64,000 nt of DNA from Chromatiaceae bacterium (lineage in GTDB: Bacteria > Pseudomonadota > Gammaproteobacteria > Chromatiales > Chromatiaceae), in assembly GCA_013426805.1 (NCBI GenBank), contig JACDZG010000001.1:62001-126000 (forward strand). Direction: 5' to 3'. Positions within the stretch are counted from its first letter, which is position 1, and every line of letters begins with the position of its first letter. Below, one piece after another: positions 7,731 through 17,967 of this stretch. The notes under the pieces are model-generated. The model searched no databases. It was not told where the DNA came from and worked only from the letters and a program-made list of their open reading frames with translations. A program made the position numbers and the translations under genes.

Positions 7731-10454
7731 TCACTGGGTGGCCTCCACTTCCCGATCCGCCCCGTCGATCGCGGGCGGTTGGCCCAGCGGCAGGGTGAAG
7801 ATGAAGAGCGCCCCCCCTTCCGGGCGATCGGTCGCGCGAATGGTTCCGCCGTGGACCTGAATGATGGCGCGGCAGATGGCAAGCCCGAGCCCGACCCCCG
7901 GCCGGGCGCTTTCCGCCTCGCCGCGCGTGAAGCTGTCGAAGACCCGCTCGTGCATCCCCGCCGGCAGGCCCGGGCCATCATCCGCGACCCGTACCTCCAG
8001 ATAGGGACCCGCGATCCCGGCGGAGAGCATCACCAACCCGCCCGGCGCGCTGTACTTGGCCGCATTGTCCAGCAGATTCGACAACACCCGTTCGATCAAC
8101 ACCGCGTCGCAGGACACCAGCGGCAAGTCCGGCGGCAGACGGGTTTCCACCCGGTGTCCGGACAAAACACCGGCGGCAGCGCGCAAGGCGCTGCCCACCA
8201 GTTCTTCCAGCGGCAGCCATTCCCGCTTCAGTGTCACGGCACCGGATTGCAGCCGCGCCATATCCAGCAAATTCACCACCAGCGCGGACAGACGCAGCGC
8301 CTCGCCATGGATGGCCTGAGCCAACTCGCGGGTCTGCGGCTCGCCGGGCTCCGCCGCGGCCGCCAGATTGCCCGCCAGCCCCACCAGGCCGGTCAGCGGC
8401 GTGCGCAGATCGTGAGAGATCGCGGCCAGCAGGGAGTTCCGCAGCCGCTGCGCTTCCATACTCACCACCGCGTCCTGAGCAACCTCGACATAATGGACGC
8501 GCTCCAGGGCCATGGCGATCTGCGCCGCAAAGGTCTCCAGCAGCCGCCGCTGTTCGGGTTGGAAGACGGTGTGCGGATCGGTCGGCACCAGCGCCAGCAC
8601 TCCGCGGGTGCGCATCGGTGCCCGCAGGGGCAGGTACAGAATTGGATTCGCCGGTAAGGTATCGGTGCCCAGTCCGGCCGGCGCCTGGTGATCATAGACC
8701 CACTGCGCCAACCCCACGTCCACCTCCGTGAGCAGGCCCGCGCCGCTTCCGTCCATCCGCGGCGGGTGGACGCGCTCCGTGCTGTCCGGCAACAGGATCG
8801 TCACCCGCGACTTGAACATCCCGGCCAGGCGCGCGCAGCCATCCTGCACGATCTGCCCCGCGGTCAGGGCGGACGCCAGCACCCGCCCGGCCTCGAACAG
8901 CGCCTGGGCGCGCCGCTCACGGTAACCGGCGATCCGCGCCTGGTCGCGCAGACTGGCGGTGAGACCGCTGATGGTCAGCGCAACGCTCAGCATCAAGGCA
9001 AAGGTGAACAGATATTGGGTGTCCGCCACCGTCAGGGTCAGTGTGGGCGAGACGAAAAAGAAGTCGAAGGCGAGCACGCTGAGCAGCGAGGCCAGCACCC
9101 CGGGGCCGCGCCCGAGACGCAGCGCCACCAGGACCACCATCAGCAGGTAGCACATGATCAGGTTGGCCGGGTCGAAGACCTGGCCCAACAGGGCCGCGGC
9201 CCCGGTGACCACCACACAGGCCAGGGTCGCCCACAGGTAACGCACCGGCGGGCTGCGCCGCTCACCGGACCCCAGGCCAAACATCGCCGGCGGCAGCGCC
9301 GGCTCATCCGACCGGTGCTCGTGTCCGACCAGATACACGTCCATGTCCACCTGGCTCGCGAGCCGGTCGGCCGGGCTGGGCTGGAGCAGCCGTCGCAGCA
9401 ACGGTTTGCCCGAGCGCCCGACCACCAGTTTGGAGACATTGCGCCCGCGGGCATAGGCCAGCAGGGTCGGGACCAACTCGGTGCCGGAGAGCGAGACGCC
9501 CTCGGCCCCCAAATCCTGCGCCAGCTTCAGCAGCTTCAGAATCCCGGCGCGGCGCGCCGCCGACAGCCGCTGCAGCCGCGGGGTCTCCACGTAGACCGCC
9601 AGCCAGTCCGCGCGCAGGCTGGCGGCAAGCCGCGCCGCGCTGCGCACCAGACGCTCCGCGCCCGGACCCGGGCCGATGCACACCATCAGCCGCTCCTTGG
9701 CCTGCCACACCTGGCTGATGGCCTGATCCGCGCGATAGTCGCGCATCTGCACATCCACCCGATCCGCGGTGCGGCGCAGGGCCAGTTCACGCAGTGCCAG
9801 CAGGTTGCCCTTGCGAAAGAAGCTCTGTGCCGCCTGCTGCGCCTGCCCTGGGAGATAGACCTTCCCCTCCTTGAGGCGCTGGAGCAGTTCCTCCGGGGGC
9901 AAATCCACCAGCGTGACCTCATCGGCCAGCTCGAAGACCCGGTCCGGCACGGTCTCGCGCACCCGCACCCCGGTGATTTGCCCCACGATGTCGTTCAGGC
10001 TCTCCAGGTGCTGAACGTTCAGTGTGGTGTAGCAGTCGATCCCGGCCGCCAGCAGCTCCTCGACATCCTGCCAGCGTTTGGGGTGGCGGGAGCCGGGCAG
10101 ATTGGAGTGGGCGAGTTCGTCCACCAGGAGCAGCGCGGGCCGCCGCGCCAGCGCCCCGTCCAGATCGAATTCCGGCAGCACCCGGCCGCGATAGGAAACC
10201 TGCTGCCGCGGCAGCATCTCCAGACCCAGCAGCAATTGCTCGGTCTCGGCGCGCCCGTGGGTCTCGACCAAACCGACCACCAGGTCGACCCCCTTGGCGT
10301 TCTGCTCGCGGGCGGCGTTGAGCATGGCATAGGTCTTGCCGACTCCGGCGCAACCGCCGAAAAAGACCTTCAGCCGGCCGCGCTGCTGCAGCGCTTCCGC
10401 TTGCTGGACCCGCTCCAGCAGAGCATCGGGATCGGGGCGGCCGTCGTTGATCAT
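7731..10454 (-). CDS. kdpD: KdpD sensor histidine kinase
   Basis: The protein has 907 residues from ATG 10454, which follows GGAGG at 10-nt spacing; an upstream in-frame start at 10508 would add 18 residues. Order of domains: KdpD N-terminal ATP-binding domain with Walker A GGCAGVGKT, motif LLLVDELAHSN, a universal-stress-like domain (VCIGPGPGAERLVRSAARLA), four membrane helices, GAF-like region, then the kinase core with phospho-acceptor H681 in AISHDLRTPLTGL and the ATPase boxes NLLDNAAKYS, DDGPGLP and GVGLGLAI. It is slightly longer than the E. coli protein but colinear with it. KdpD senses potassium and turgor at the inner membrane and phosphorylates KdpE. Confidence 0.96.
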   Translation of the reverse strand: MINDGRPDPDALLERVQQAEALQQRGRLKVFFGGCAGVGKTYAMLNAAREQNAKGVDLVVGLVETHGRAETEQLLLGLEMLPRQQVSYRGRVLPEFDLDGALARRPALLLVDELAHSNLPGSRHPKRWQDVEELLAAGIDCYTTLNVQHLESLNDIVGQITGVRVRETVPDRVFELADEVTLVDLPPEELLQRLKEGKVYLPGQAQQAAQSFFRKGNLLALRELALRRTADRVDVQMRDYRADQAISQVWQAKERLMVCIGPGPGAERLVRSAARLAASLRADWLAVYVETPRLQRLSAARRAGILKLLKLAQDLGAEGVSLSGTELVPTLLAYARGRNVSKLVVGRSGKPLLRRLLQPSPADRLASQVDMDVYLVGHEHRSDEPALPPAMFGLGSGERRSPPVRYLWATLACVVVTGAAALLGQVFDPANLIMCYLLMVVLVALRLGRGPGVLASLLSVLAFDFFFVSPTLTLTVADTQYLFTFALMLSVALTISGLTASLRDQARIAGYRERRAQALFEAGRVLASALTAGQIVQDGCARLAGMFKSRVTILLPDSTERVHPPRMDGSGAGLLTEVDVGLAQWVYDHQAPAGLGTDTLPANPILYLPLRAPMRTRGVLALVPTDPHTVFQPEQRRLLETFAAQIAMALERVHYVEVAQDAVVSMEAQRLRNSLLAAISHDLRTPLTGLVGLAGNLAAAAEPGEPQTRELAQAIHGEALRLSALVVNLLDMARLQSGAVTLKREWLPLEELVGSALRAAAGVLSGHRVETRLPPDLPLVSCDAVLIERVLSNLLDNAAKYSAPGGLVMLSAGIAGPYLEVRVADDGPGLPAGMHERVFDSFTRGEAESARPGVGLGLAICRAIIQVHGGTIRATDRPEGGALFIFTLPLGQPPAIDGADREVEATQ

Positions 10455-10661
10455 CCGCGTTGGACCTCCAGCCGTTGACGGGTTCAGGAGCCGCCGGCGA
10501 ATCGCCATCAGAGATCAGACTGTAGCCGGTCGGTGACCCTCGTCAACCACGACTGCACGATCTTTACAGGATTTTGATGCGGCCTGCCCAGGATCTTTCG
10601 AGCATCTTGAGACCGCGTTTCTTAGCATGATGGACACCAAGGTCCGTCATCGAGGCACATC
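10455..10661. promoter_or_regulatory. divergent kdpDE / kdpFABC control region
   Basis: These 207 bp lie between the divergently read kdpD and kdp structural operon. KdpE of E. coli binds a T-rich site upstream of kdpFABC, and the only T-rich stretch here is TTTACAGGATTTTGATG near 10564. I could not assign -35 and -10 boxes with confidence, so the site is a candidate by position only. Confidence 0.35.
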
Positions 10662-10754
10662 GTGGATCTCTTCTATCTCGCGGGTATCTTGCTGTTGTTC
10701 GCACTGGCGGTCGGACTCGCCTGCGGCTGCGCCAGGCTGGGAGGTGCGAAATGA
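10662..10754 (+). CDS. 30-residue membrane peptide upstream of kdpF
   Basis: A GTG-started ORF encodes VDLFYLAGILLLFALAVGLA followed by CGCARLGGAK. It is one hydrophobic helix with a Cys/Gly-rich tail. Its stop overlaps the kdpF start in ATGA form, which argues for translational coupling and a real gene. Similar unnamed small ORFs precede kdpF in other proteobacteria, to my recollection. It might be an accessory subunit of the Kdp complex or a leader peptide. No strong ribosome-binding site is visible before the GTG. Confidence 0.55.
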   Translation: MDLFYLAGILLLFALAVGLACGCARLGGAK

Positions 10755-10843
10755 ACTGGTTGCTGATCGTCAGCGCCGTGGTCGCGGTCGCGCTCCTGGT
10801 CTACCTGATCGCGGCCCTGCTCAACCCGGAGGGCTTTCTATGA
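10751..10843 (+). CDS. kdpF: KdpF, small subunit of the K+-transporting ATPase
   Basis: The 30-residue single-helix peptide MNWLLIVSAVVAVALLVYLI continues AALLNPEGF, ending with the usual N-P/A-E-x-F pattern of KdpF. Its ATG overlaps the preceding stop, and its TGA overlaps the kdpA ATG (ATGA). KdpF stabilises the KdpABC complex in the membrane. It is too short for most gene callers. Confidence 0.9.
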   Translation: MNWLLIVSAVVAVALLVYLIAALLNPEGFL

Positions 10844-12630
10844 CCCACCATGCCTGGCTCATCCTCGGGCTCTATCTCTTGGTCCTGCTGCTCGCGGTCT
10901 GGCCGCTCGGCCGCTACATCGCGAACGTGATGGAAGGCCGCCCGCTCCTGGGCCTGGGTTTACGCGGCGGTTTCGAGTCCCCGCTCTACCGCCTGTGCGG
11001 GGTGCGCAGGGATGAGGAGATGGACTGGCTGCACTATGCCCTGGCGCTCCTGCTGTTCAACCTGATCGGTGCCCTGGCCGTCTACGCCCTGCAACGGCTG
11101 CAACTCTGGTTGCCGCTCAATCCCCAGGGGTTGCCCAACGTCAGCCCGGATTCGTCCTTCAACACCGCCATCAGCTTTGCCACCAACACCAACTGGCAAG
11201 GCTACGGCGGCGAGACGACGATGAGTTACCTCACGCAAATGCTGGGGCTCGCGGTACAGAACTTCCTGTCCGCCGCCACCGGCATCGTGGTGGTCATCGC
11301 CTTGATCCGCGGTTTTGCCGGACACTCGGCCCAGACCATCGGCAACGCCTGGGTCGATCTCAGCCGGGTGACGCTCTATGTGCTGCTGCCGATCGCGCTG
11401 ATCTTCGCGGTGGTCCTGGTCAGCCAGGGCGTGATCCAGAACTTCAGCCCCTACCAGGACGTGACGACCCTGGATGTCACGCGGTACGACACACCGCGGC
11501 TCGACGCCGCCGGCCTGGCGCTGCAGGACGCGCAAGGCGGCGTGCTCACCGCGCCCACCACCAGCCGGACCCAGACCCTGGCCATGGGTCCGGTCGCCTC
11601 GCAGGAGGCGATCAAAATGCTTGGTACCAACGGCGGCGGCTTCTTCAACGCCAACTCGGCGCACCCCTACGAGAACCCGACCCCGCTCACCAATTTCATG
11701 CAGATGCTGTTGATCTTCCTGATCCCGGCGGCGCTGTGCACGACCTTTGGCCGCATGGTCGGCGATGCCCGCCAGGGTTGGGCCCTGCTGACCGCGATGA
11801 CCCTGATGTTCATCGGCATGGCCGTCGCGGCGATGCACTTCGAGCAGCAGGGTAACCCGCTGCTGGCCAATCTCGGTGTCGACCTGTCTCCCGGCAACCT
11901 GGAGGGCAAGGAGACGCGTTTCGGCAGCGCCGAGTCGGGTCTGTTCGCCGCCATCACCACCCTGGCTTCCTGCGGTGCCGTGAATTCCATGCACGACTCC
12001 TTCATGCCGCTGGGCGGCTTCATGACGCTATGGAACATGATGCTCGGTGAGGTGGTGTTCGGCGGCGTCGGCACCGGGCTCTACGGGCTGCTGGTGTTCG
12101 CGGTGATGGCGGTCTTCATCGCCGGACTGATGATTGGCCGCACGCCGGAATACCTGGGTAAGAAAATCGAAGCCTTCGACATGAAGATGGTCGCCATCGC
12201 GATCCTGGTCACCCCCATCCTGGTGCTGGCCGGCACCGCTATCGCGGTGACGACGGCCGCGGGCGTCGCCGGGATCGCCAACCCGGGGCCGCACGGCTTG
12301 ACCGAGATCCTCTACGCCTTCACCTCGGCGGCCAACAACAACGGCAGCGCCTTTGCCGGCCTGTCGGCGAACACGCCGTTCTACAACGGCATGCTGGGGG
12401 CCGCCATGTGGTTCGGTCGCTTCGGTGTCATCGTCGCGGTGCTGGCCCTGGCCGGCAGCCTGGCCGCCAAGCCGCGCATCGCGGCGAGCGCCGGCACCAT
12501 GCCGACCCGCGATGTCTTGTTCGTCGTGCTGCTGATCGGCACCGTGGTGCTGGTCGGCGCCCTGAACTACGTCCCCGCGCTGGCGCTCGGGCCGGTGGTC
12601 GAGCAACTGATGCTCCGGTCCGTCGCCTGA
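10840..12630 (+). CDS. kdpA: KdpA, potassium-channel-like subunit
   Basis: The protein has 596 residues from ATG 10840, overlapping the kdpF stop. It is highly hydrophobic with about ten membrane helices. The repeated selectivity-filter-type loops are visible: [39 protein letters not shown] and [13 protein letters not shown], matching the KtrB/TrkH-like superfamily fold. KdpA selects and passes K+ into the complex. The longer frame from 10627 only reads through the small upstream ORFs. The operon continues with kdpB 29 bp downstream. Confidence 0.97.
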   Translation: MTHHAWLILGLYLLVLLLAVWPLGRYIANVMEGRPLLGLGLRGGFESPLYRLCGVRRDEEMDWLHYALALLLFNLIGALAVYALQRLQLWLPLNPQGLPNVSPDSSFNTAISFATNTNWQGYGGETTMSYLTQMLGLAVQNFLSAATGIVVVIALIRGFAGHSAQTIGNAWVDLSRVTLYVLLPIALIFAVVLVSQGVIQNFSPYQDVTTLDVTRYDTPRLDAAGLALQDAQGGVLTAPTTSRTQTLAMGPVASQEAIKMLGTNGGGFFNANSAHPYENPTPLTNFMQMLLIFLIPAALCTTFGRMVGDARQGWALLTAMTLMFIGMAVAAMHFEQQGNPLLANLGVDLSPGNLEGKETRFGSAESGLFAAITTLASCGAVNSMHDSFMPLGGFMTLWNMMLGEVVFGGVGTGLYGLLVFAVMAVFIAGLMIGRTPEYLGKKIEAFDMKMVAIAILVTPILVLAGTAIAVTTAAGVAGIANPGPHGLTEILYAFTSAANNNGSAFAGLSANTPFYNGMLGAAMWFGRFGVIVAVLALAGSLAAKPRIAASAGTMPTRDVLFVVLLIGTVVLVGALNYVPALALGPVVEQLMLRSVA

Positions 12631-12659
12631 GCCGCCAATCGCGCAATCGGGAGAACACC

Positions 12660-14726
12660 ATGTCACACAAGCAACTTGCCATGTTCGACCCGGCGCTCGT
12701 GACGCCGGCGATCCGCGACGCCTTCCGGAAACTCAACCCGACGGTGCAGTGGCGCAACCCGGTGATGTTCGTGGTCTATGTCGGCAGCATCCTGACGACG
12801 GTGCTGTGGGTCCAGGCCCTGCTCGGCCAGGGCGAGACCGCGCCGGGGTTCATCCTCGCCGTCGCGTGCTGGCTGTGGTTCACGGTGCTGTTCGCCAACT
12901 TCGCGGAGGCGCTCGCCGAGGGCCGCAGCAAGGCGCAGGCGGCCGCGCTGCGCGGGCTCAAGCGGGAGACCGCGGCCAAGCGGCTCAAGGCACCAACGAT
13001 CGATGCGCCCTGGGATCAGGTCGCCGCCGCCGACCTGCGCAAGGGTGACCTGTTTCTGGCGGAGGCCGGCGACACCATCCCGGCCGACGGCGAGGTCATC
13101 GAAGGCGTGGCCGCGGTGGATGAGTCCGCCATCACCGGTGAATCGGCGCCGGTCATCCGCGAGGCCGGCGGCGATTTCTCGGCGGTGACCGGCGGGACCC
13201 GGGTGCTGTCCGACTGGCTGGTGGTGCGCGTGACGGTCAACCCGGGCGAGACCTTCGTCGACCGGATGATCGCGATGGTGGAGGGTGCGCAACGCCGCAA
13301 GACCCCGAACGAGATCGCGCTGACCATCCTGCTGGTCGCGCTGACCATCGTCTTCCTCGTGGTCACCGTCACCCTGCTGCCCTTTTCGCTGTTCAGCGTC
13401 GCGGTGGCGGGCGCCGGCACGCCGGTCAGCCTCACGGTGCTGATTGCGCTCCTGGTCTGCCTGATCCCGACCACCATCGCCGGCCTGCTCTCCGCCATCG
13501 GCGTCGCGGGCATGAGCCGCATGATGCAGGCCAATGTCATCGCCACCTCGGGCCGCGCGGTCGAGGCCGCCGGCGACGTGGATGTGCTGCTGCTGGATAA
13601 GACCGGGACCATCACGCTCGGCAACCGCCAGGCTGCGGCCTTTCTGCCGGTCGCCGGCGTCCCGGAGGCCGAACTGGCAAGCGCCGCGCAGCTCGCCTCG
13701 CTCGCCGACGAGACCCCGGAGGGCCGAAGCATCATGGTGCTGGCCAAGCAACGATTCGGTCTGCGTGAGCGCGACATCCACGCACTGGATGCACAGTTTG
13801 TACATTTCTCGGCCCAGACCCGGATGAGCGGGGTCGATGTGCACGGCACGCAGATCCGCAAGGGCGCCGCGGATGCCATCCGCACCCATATCGAAGGACT
13901 CGGCGGCCGGTTTCCGCCCGCGTTACTCGGTACGGTCGAGGAGGTCGCACGCCGCGGCAGTACGCCGCTGGTGGTGGCCGAGGGCGACCGGGTGCTGGGC
14001 GTCGTCGAGCTCAAGGACATCGTCAAGGGCGGCATCAAGGAGCGCTTTGCCGAACTGCGCCGCATGGGCATCCGCACCATCATGATCACCGGCGACAACC
14101 GCCTGACCGCCGCCGCCATCGCCGCCGAGGCCGGCGTCGACGACTTCCTCGCCGAGGCCACGCCGGAGGCCAAGCTCGCCCTGATCCGTCAGCACCAGGC
14201 TGCAGGCCGGCTCGTGGCCATGACGGGTGACGGCACCAACGATGCCCCGGCCCTGGCCCAGGCGGACGTGGCGGTGGCCATGAACACCGGCACCCAGGCC
14301 GCCAAGGAGGCCGGCAATATGGTCGATCTCGACTCCAATCCGACCAAGCTGATCGAGGTGGTCGAGACCGGCAAGCAGATGCTGATGACGCGCGGGTCGC
14401 TGACCACCTTCTCGATTGCCAACGACATCGCCAAATACTTCGCCATCGTCCCGGCGGCCTTCGTCACCACCTATCCGCAGCTTGCCGCACTCAACGTCAT
14501 GGGGCTGACCAGCCCGGCCTCGGCCATCCTCTCGGCGGTCATCTTCAACGCCTTGATCATCATGTTTCTCATCCCGCTGGCGCTCAAGGGCGTCACCTAC
14601 CGCGCCGTCGGCGCCGCGGCCCTGCTGCGGCGCAACCTGGCGATCTATGGGCTCGGCGGGGTCGTCGTGCCCTTCATCGGCATCAAGCTGATCGATCTCA
14701 CCCTTGGCGCCATCGGCCTCGCCTAA
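12660..14726 (+). CDS. kdpB: KdpB, ATPase subunit
   Basis: The 688-residue P-type ATPase starts [14 protein letters not shown] at ATG 12660 behind GGGAG. It carries the actuator motif ITGESAPV, the phosphorylation motif DKTGTIT followed by LGNRQAAAF, and the hinge motif [16 protein letters not shown]. The length agrees with the roughly 680-residue family. KdpB hydrolyses ATP to drive K+ uptake through KdpA. Confidence 0.97.
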   Translation: MSHKQLAMFDPALVTPAIRDAFRKLNPTVQWRNPVMFVVYVGSILTTVLWVQALLGQGETAPGFILAVACWLWFTVLFANFAEALAEGRSKAQAAALRGLKRETAAKRLKAPTIDAPWDQVAAADLRKGDLFLAEAGDTIPADGEVIEGVAAVDESAITGESAPVIREAGGDFSAVTGGTRVLSDWLVVRVTVNPGETFVDRMIAMVEGAQRRKTPNEIALTILLVALTIVFLVVTVTLLPFSLFSVAVAGAGTPVSLTVLIALLVCLIPTTIAGLLSAIGVAGMSRMMQANVIATSGRAVEAAGDVDVLLLDKTGTITLGNRQAAAFLPVAGVPEAELASAAQLASLADETPEGRSIMVLAKQRFGLRERDIHALDAQFVHFSAQTRMSGVDVHGTQIRKGAADAIRTHIEGLGGRFPPALLGTVEEVARRGSTPLVVAEGDRVLGVVELKDIVKGGIKERFAELRRMGIRTIMITGDNRLTAAAIAAEAGVDDFLAEATPEAKLALIRQHQAAGRLVAMTGDGTNDAPALAQADVAVAMNTGTQAAKEAGNMVDLDSNPTKLIEVVETGKQMLMTRGSLTTFSIANDIAKYFAIVPAAFVTTYPQLAALNVMGLTSPASAILSAVIFNALIIMFLIPLALKGVTYRAVGAAALLRRNLAIYGLGGVVVPFIGIKLIDLTLGAIGLA

Positions 14727-14742
14727 GCTCAGGAGCATCCTC

Positions 14743-15321
14743 ATGGCAGCACTGGTACGTCCCGCCCTTTCAGTCTTCCTGCTATTGACGCTCGTCACCG
14801 GCATCGGCTATCCCCTGGCGGTCACCGGCATCGCCAAGCTGGTCTTTCCGGAGGCCGCGCAGGGCAGCCTGCTGCGCGTCGACGGCACACCCGTGGGCTC
14901 CACCCTCATCGGCCAGAACTTCACCGCCCCGGACTATTTCTGGGGCCGTCCGTCCGCCACCGCACCGCGACCCTACAACGCCGCGGCGTCCGGCGGATCC
15001 AATCAGGGGCCGCTCAATCCGGCCCTGACGGATGCCGTCAAGGCACGGATCGCGGCCCTGAAGGCAGCCGATCCGGGCAACAGCCTGCCGATCCCGATCG
15101 ACCTGATCACCGCCTCCGGCAGCGGTCTGGACCCGCACATCAGCCCCGCCGCCGCCCACTATCAAGTGGCCCGGGTGGCGCGGGCCCGGCAACTCAGTCC
15201 CGCGGCCCTCAGCGCCCTGGTCGCGGAATGCACCGAAGGCCGGCAATGGGGCGTGTTTGGCGAACCGCGGGTGCATGTCCTGAAGCTCAATCTCGCCCTC
15301 GCTTCCCGACACCCTGATTGA
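14743..15321 (+). CDS. kdpC: KdpC, accessory subunit
   Basis: This protein of 192 residues has one N-terminal membrane helix ([17 protein letters not shown]) and a periplasmic domain with [29 protein letters not shown] and [14 protein letters not shown], all KdpC signatures. ATG 14743 is preceded by AGGAG at 14731-14735. It is the last gene of the kdp operon. KdpC stabilises the complex and raises ATP affinity. Confidence 0.96.
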   Translation: MAALVRPALSVFLLLTLVTGIGYPLAVTGIAKLVFPEAAQGSLLRVDGTPVGSTLIGQNFTAPDYFWGRPSATAPRPYNAAASGGSNQGPLNPALTDAVKARIAALKAADPGNSLPIPIDLITASGSGLDPHISPAAAHYQVARVARARQLSPAALSALVAECTEGRQWGVFGEPRVHVLKLNLALASRHPD

Positions 15322-15640
15322 TGTGACGAGACAGCGCAACCGACGCGCGATCGGGGGACTGGGTCGAGGCGACCCTTACCGATTTGCGCCCCAGGCGTCA
15401 GCGCGCTGCGAAAGCCGGAGAATTTACCCTACAATAGAGGTAACACCCGCCACGGAACCAACAGTGGATGCCAGTTGACCGCCGATCGAAGCATGCGCGG
15501 GTCGGGCGCGCACCGGCAGCTCCCCCCGAGCCCGGCGGCGGGCGTGACTGCCGACCTATCACCCGTCGTGGATCATTGACGCTTTGGCTTGACGCGGCCA
15601 CGCCCGAAATCGACGACCTATCGAGGATCGGAGCGCCGTC
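15322..15640. other. intergenic region, no gene seen
   Basis: These 319 bp separate kdpC from the GGDEF gene. Frames here are antisense or short and carry no recognisable domain. No clear terminator hairpin with a T tract was found. Confidence 0.5.
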
Positions 15641-17656
15641 ATGACCCTGCATACTCGTGCCCGTATCGTCGCACTCGTGTCGGCGCTCGTCTTCCTGATG
15701 CTGCTCGGGGTCTTCATGGTGACTTACGAAGCAAGGACACGCGTCGCACGAGACCTGGCGCTGACGGGGTCACTGAGGGCTCAGATCACCCAACTCCGGA
15801 CCGCCGTTTTCGACCACCTGCTGCACCCGGCGGGCGAGCGGCGCGCCCCGGTGGCGACAGCGTTCACGGCCATCGACCGGTTACTCGAACGGGAGGCTGG
15901 GACCATCGCGGTCATGGCCGAGAACAACGCGCAGGTGGCCCGGGACTGGAACGATTTACGTCAATCGGTGAACCATCTGCACCGACACTTCCCCGCGAAT
16001 GAATCAGGCGTTGCCGACGGGGGCGTCGCGATCACGGACCGGATCCTGGCGGACAGCGATGCGCTTGCCCGGAGCATGAATAAGGTGTTGCATCATGCAG
16101 TGGAGCGACTGATCGCGGTCACCGCGCGGGAAAAGTTCGCGCTCGGCGTCCTGTTGGTCACCATGGTCGGGCTGGGGCTGGGATTCTATCTGACGTTCCA
16201 ACGGGCGGTCCTGGGTCCCGTAGCGCAGATCCGCGCTGCCGCGATTCGAATCGCTGACGGCGACATCGAGACACGCATCAAGAGCCGACGCCGGGACGAA
16301 CTCGGCGAATTGGCGCAGGCCTTCGACCGGATGCTGGATCAGCTCCAGGACACCAGTGTCACGCGTGATCGGCTCGAGGCCGAGCGTGCCGAACGGACCC
16401 TGGCGGAGCACGCCCTGCGGGCCAGCGAAGAGCGGCTGCAGTTGGCGATGGAGGTCAGCCGGTCGTTCGCCTTCGAGTGGGCGACTGTCGGCGACCAGGT
16501 GCGGCGCAGTGCCAATTCCGGCGACATCCTCGGTTTGTCGCCCGCCCAGGTGGAACAGGAGACCGGCCGGGACCATTTCGACCGGATCGTACCGGCTGAT
16601 CGGGAGCGTTTCACCGCGACGCTGGCGTCGCTGACACCGGGCATGGATCGCTACCGTATCGAATACCACTATACCCGCGGCGACGGCGCCCTGGTCATTC
16701 TCGAGGAATCGGGGCGCGGTTTCTTCGACGCGACGGGCCGCTTGCACCGCCTGGTCGGAGCGGCCACGGACATCACCGAACGGCGGCTGGCGGTGGCGGC
16801 GGCGCGGGCTGCGCAGGCGCGCTACCAGGGCCTGGTAAACGCCAATGTGATCGGTATCGCTCTGTGTGCGGCATCGGGCGAGATCCTGGAGGCCAATGAC
16901 TACTATCTCGATCTGGTGGGCTATACGCATGTGGAACTGGCGCAAGGGAATGCCAGTTGGCGCAACGTGACCCCGCCGGAATGGCTGCCGGCCGATGAAC
17001 AGGCGCTGGCCGAGTTGCATGCGCGAGGCACCTGCACGCCCTACGAAAAAGAGTATCTGCGCCGGGACGGTTCACGCACGCAGGTCCTGCTCGTCGATGC
17101 CCTGCTGCCCGGCAACCAGGGGCACATCCTGTGCCTGGCCCTCGACGTCGCCGAGCGCAAGCGCATGGAACAGGAATTGCGCAATCTCGCCGTTACCGAC
17201 CCGCTCACCGGCGCCATGAACCGCCGTTATCTGATGCAGGCGCTGGAGAGCGAGACGCAGCGCGCCCAACGCTACGGTCGGCCGCTGGCCTTGATCATGT
17301 TCGATCTCGATCACTTCAAAGCGATCAATGACACCCATGGACATGACCGCGGCGATGCGGTGCTGGTCGCGGTCGTCCAGCAGGTGCGGCGCCGCTTGCG
17401 CCGCAGCGACACACTCGCACGGTGGGGCGGAGAGGAGTTCATGGTTCTGCTTCCGGAAACCCCATTCGCACACGCCATCACCCTCGCTGAGGCCCTTCGG
17501 CGGGGGCTGCACGGCAAACCAGGTGACAGTTCGGTGACCGCCAGCTTCGGCGTCGCCGCCTACAGTCCCACGGAGACCCTGGACCAGTGGCTCAAGCGGG
17601 TCGACGATCTGGTCTTTCAAGCCAAGCACGCGGGGCGGGATCGCGTCGCCGCCTGA
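15641..17656 (+). CDS. membrane diguanylate cyclase: HAMP-PAS-PAS-GGDEF
   Basis: The protein has 671 residues. An N-terminal membrane helix (residues about 6-28), a periplasmic helical sensor and a second helix near 170-190 lead into a HAMP domain (RAAAIRIADGDIETRI, DELGELAQAFDRMLDQL). Two PAS domains follow, at about 265-385 and 395-510, the first ending GAATDITERRLA. The GGDEF domain begins LAVTDPLTGAMNRRYL. Its active site is GGEEF at residues 596-600, and an inhibitory RxxD site (RRSD, 587-590) sits five residues upstream. It should make cyclic di-GMP in response to an unknown signal, with product inhibition. There is no EAL domain. It stands alone between kdpC and a decayed methyltransferase. 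Confidence 0.95.
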   Translation: MTLHTRARIVALVSALVFLMLLGVFMVTYEARTRVARDLALTGSLRAQITQLRTAVFDHLLHPAGERRAPVATAFTAIDRLLEREAGTIAVMAENNAQVARDWNDLRQSVNHLHRHFPANESGVADGGVAITDRILADSDALARSMNKVLHHAVERLIAVTAREKFALGVLLVTMVGLGLGFYLTFQRAVLGPVAQIRAAAIRIADGDIETRIKSRRRDELGELAQAFDRMLDQLQDTSVTRDRLEAERAERTLAEHALRASEERLQLAMEVSRSFAFEWATVGDQVRRSANSGDILGLSPAQVEQETGRDHFDRIVPADRERFTATLASLTPGMDRYRIEYHYTRGDGALVILEESGRGFFDATGRLHRLVGAATDITERRLAVAAARAAQARYQGLVNANVIGIALCAASGEILEANDYYLDLVGYTHVELAQGNASWRNVTPPEWLPADEQALAELHARGTCTPYEKEYLRRDGSRTQVLLVDALLPGNQGHILCLALDVAERKRMEQELRNLAVTDPLTGAMNRRYLMQALESETQRAQRYGRPLALIMFDLDHFKAINDTHGHDRGDAVLVAVVQQVRRRLRRSDTLARWGGEEFMVLLPETPFAHAITLAEALRRGLHGKPGDSSVTASFGVAAYSPTETLDQWLKRVDDLVFQAKHAGRDRVAA

Positions 17657-17791
17657 TCGGGATGATCGGCGGGGCAATGACGACGCTAAGCTATGTTCAT
17701 CGTATTTTCATCTGTGACATCTGTGGAACAGATTTCCGAGCCGGGGCCGCGACGCAATACGGCAGTAGCCTATTGCGCCCTACGGGCTGGC

Positions 17792-17926
17792 GGCCTTGGT
17801 CATACACCCGGCCACCGCGCGATCGGCACGGTCGTCGGTCCGCACAGCGGACCCTACGGGTCACGGTGTTACCGTAGGGTCCGCTGTGCGGACCGTCCGC
17901 GGCCGGCCGGAACGATGATCAAGGCT
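17792..17926. mobile_element. MITE-like element, copy 1 (135 bp), with 8-bp target duplication
   Basis: The element starts GGCCTTGGTCAT and ends ATGATCAAGGCT, near-perfect terminal inverted repeats. It is flanked by the direct repeat GGGCTGGC at 17784-17791 and 17927-17934. Its centre is a long hairpin whose 23-bp arms (GGTCCGCACAGCGGACC core) flank a 12-bp loop. It encodes no transposase. A 122-bp relative lies at 26990-27111, also with an 8-bp duplication. An 8-bp duplication is used by several IS families, so the helper transposase cannot be named. Confidence 0.85.
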
Positions 17927-17941
17927 GGGCTGGCGAATGTA

Positions 17942-17961
17942 GGGGCGACTTCAGTCGCCCC
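17942..17961. repeat. short palindrome GGGGCGACTTCAGTCGCCCC
   Basis: A perfect 9-bp stem with a 2-bp loop immediately follows MITE copy 1. It is a short REP-like hairpin; no function is assigned. Confidence 0.6.
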
Positions 17962-17967
17962 GAAACG

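Noticed and set aside
8688-10478. Long 596-codon plus-strand frame opposite kdpD
   Set aside because: It is antisense to an unmistakable KdpD, with His/Gln/Arg-rich composition typical of GC-rich shadows.
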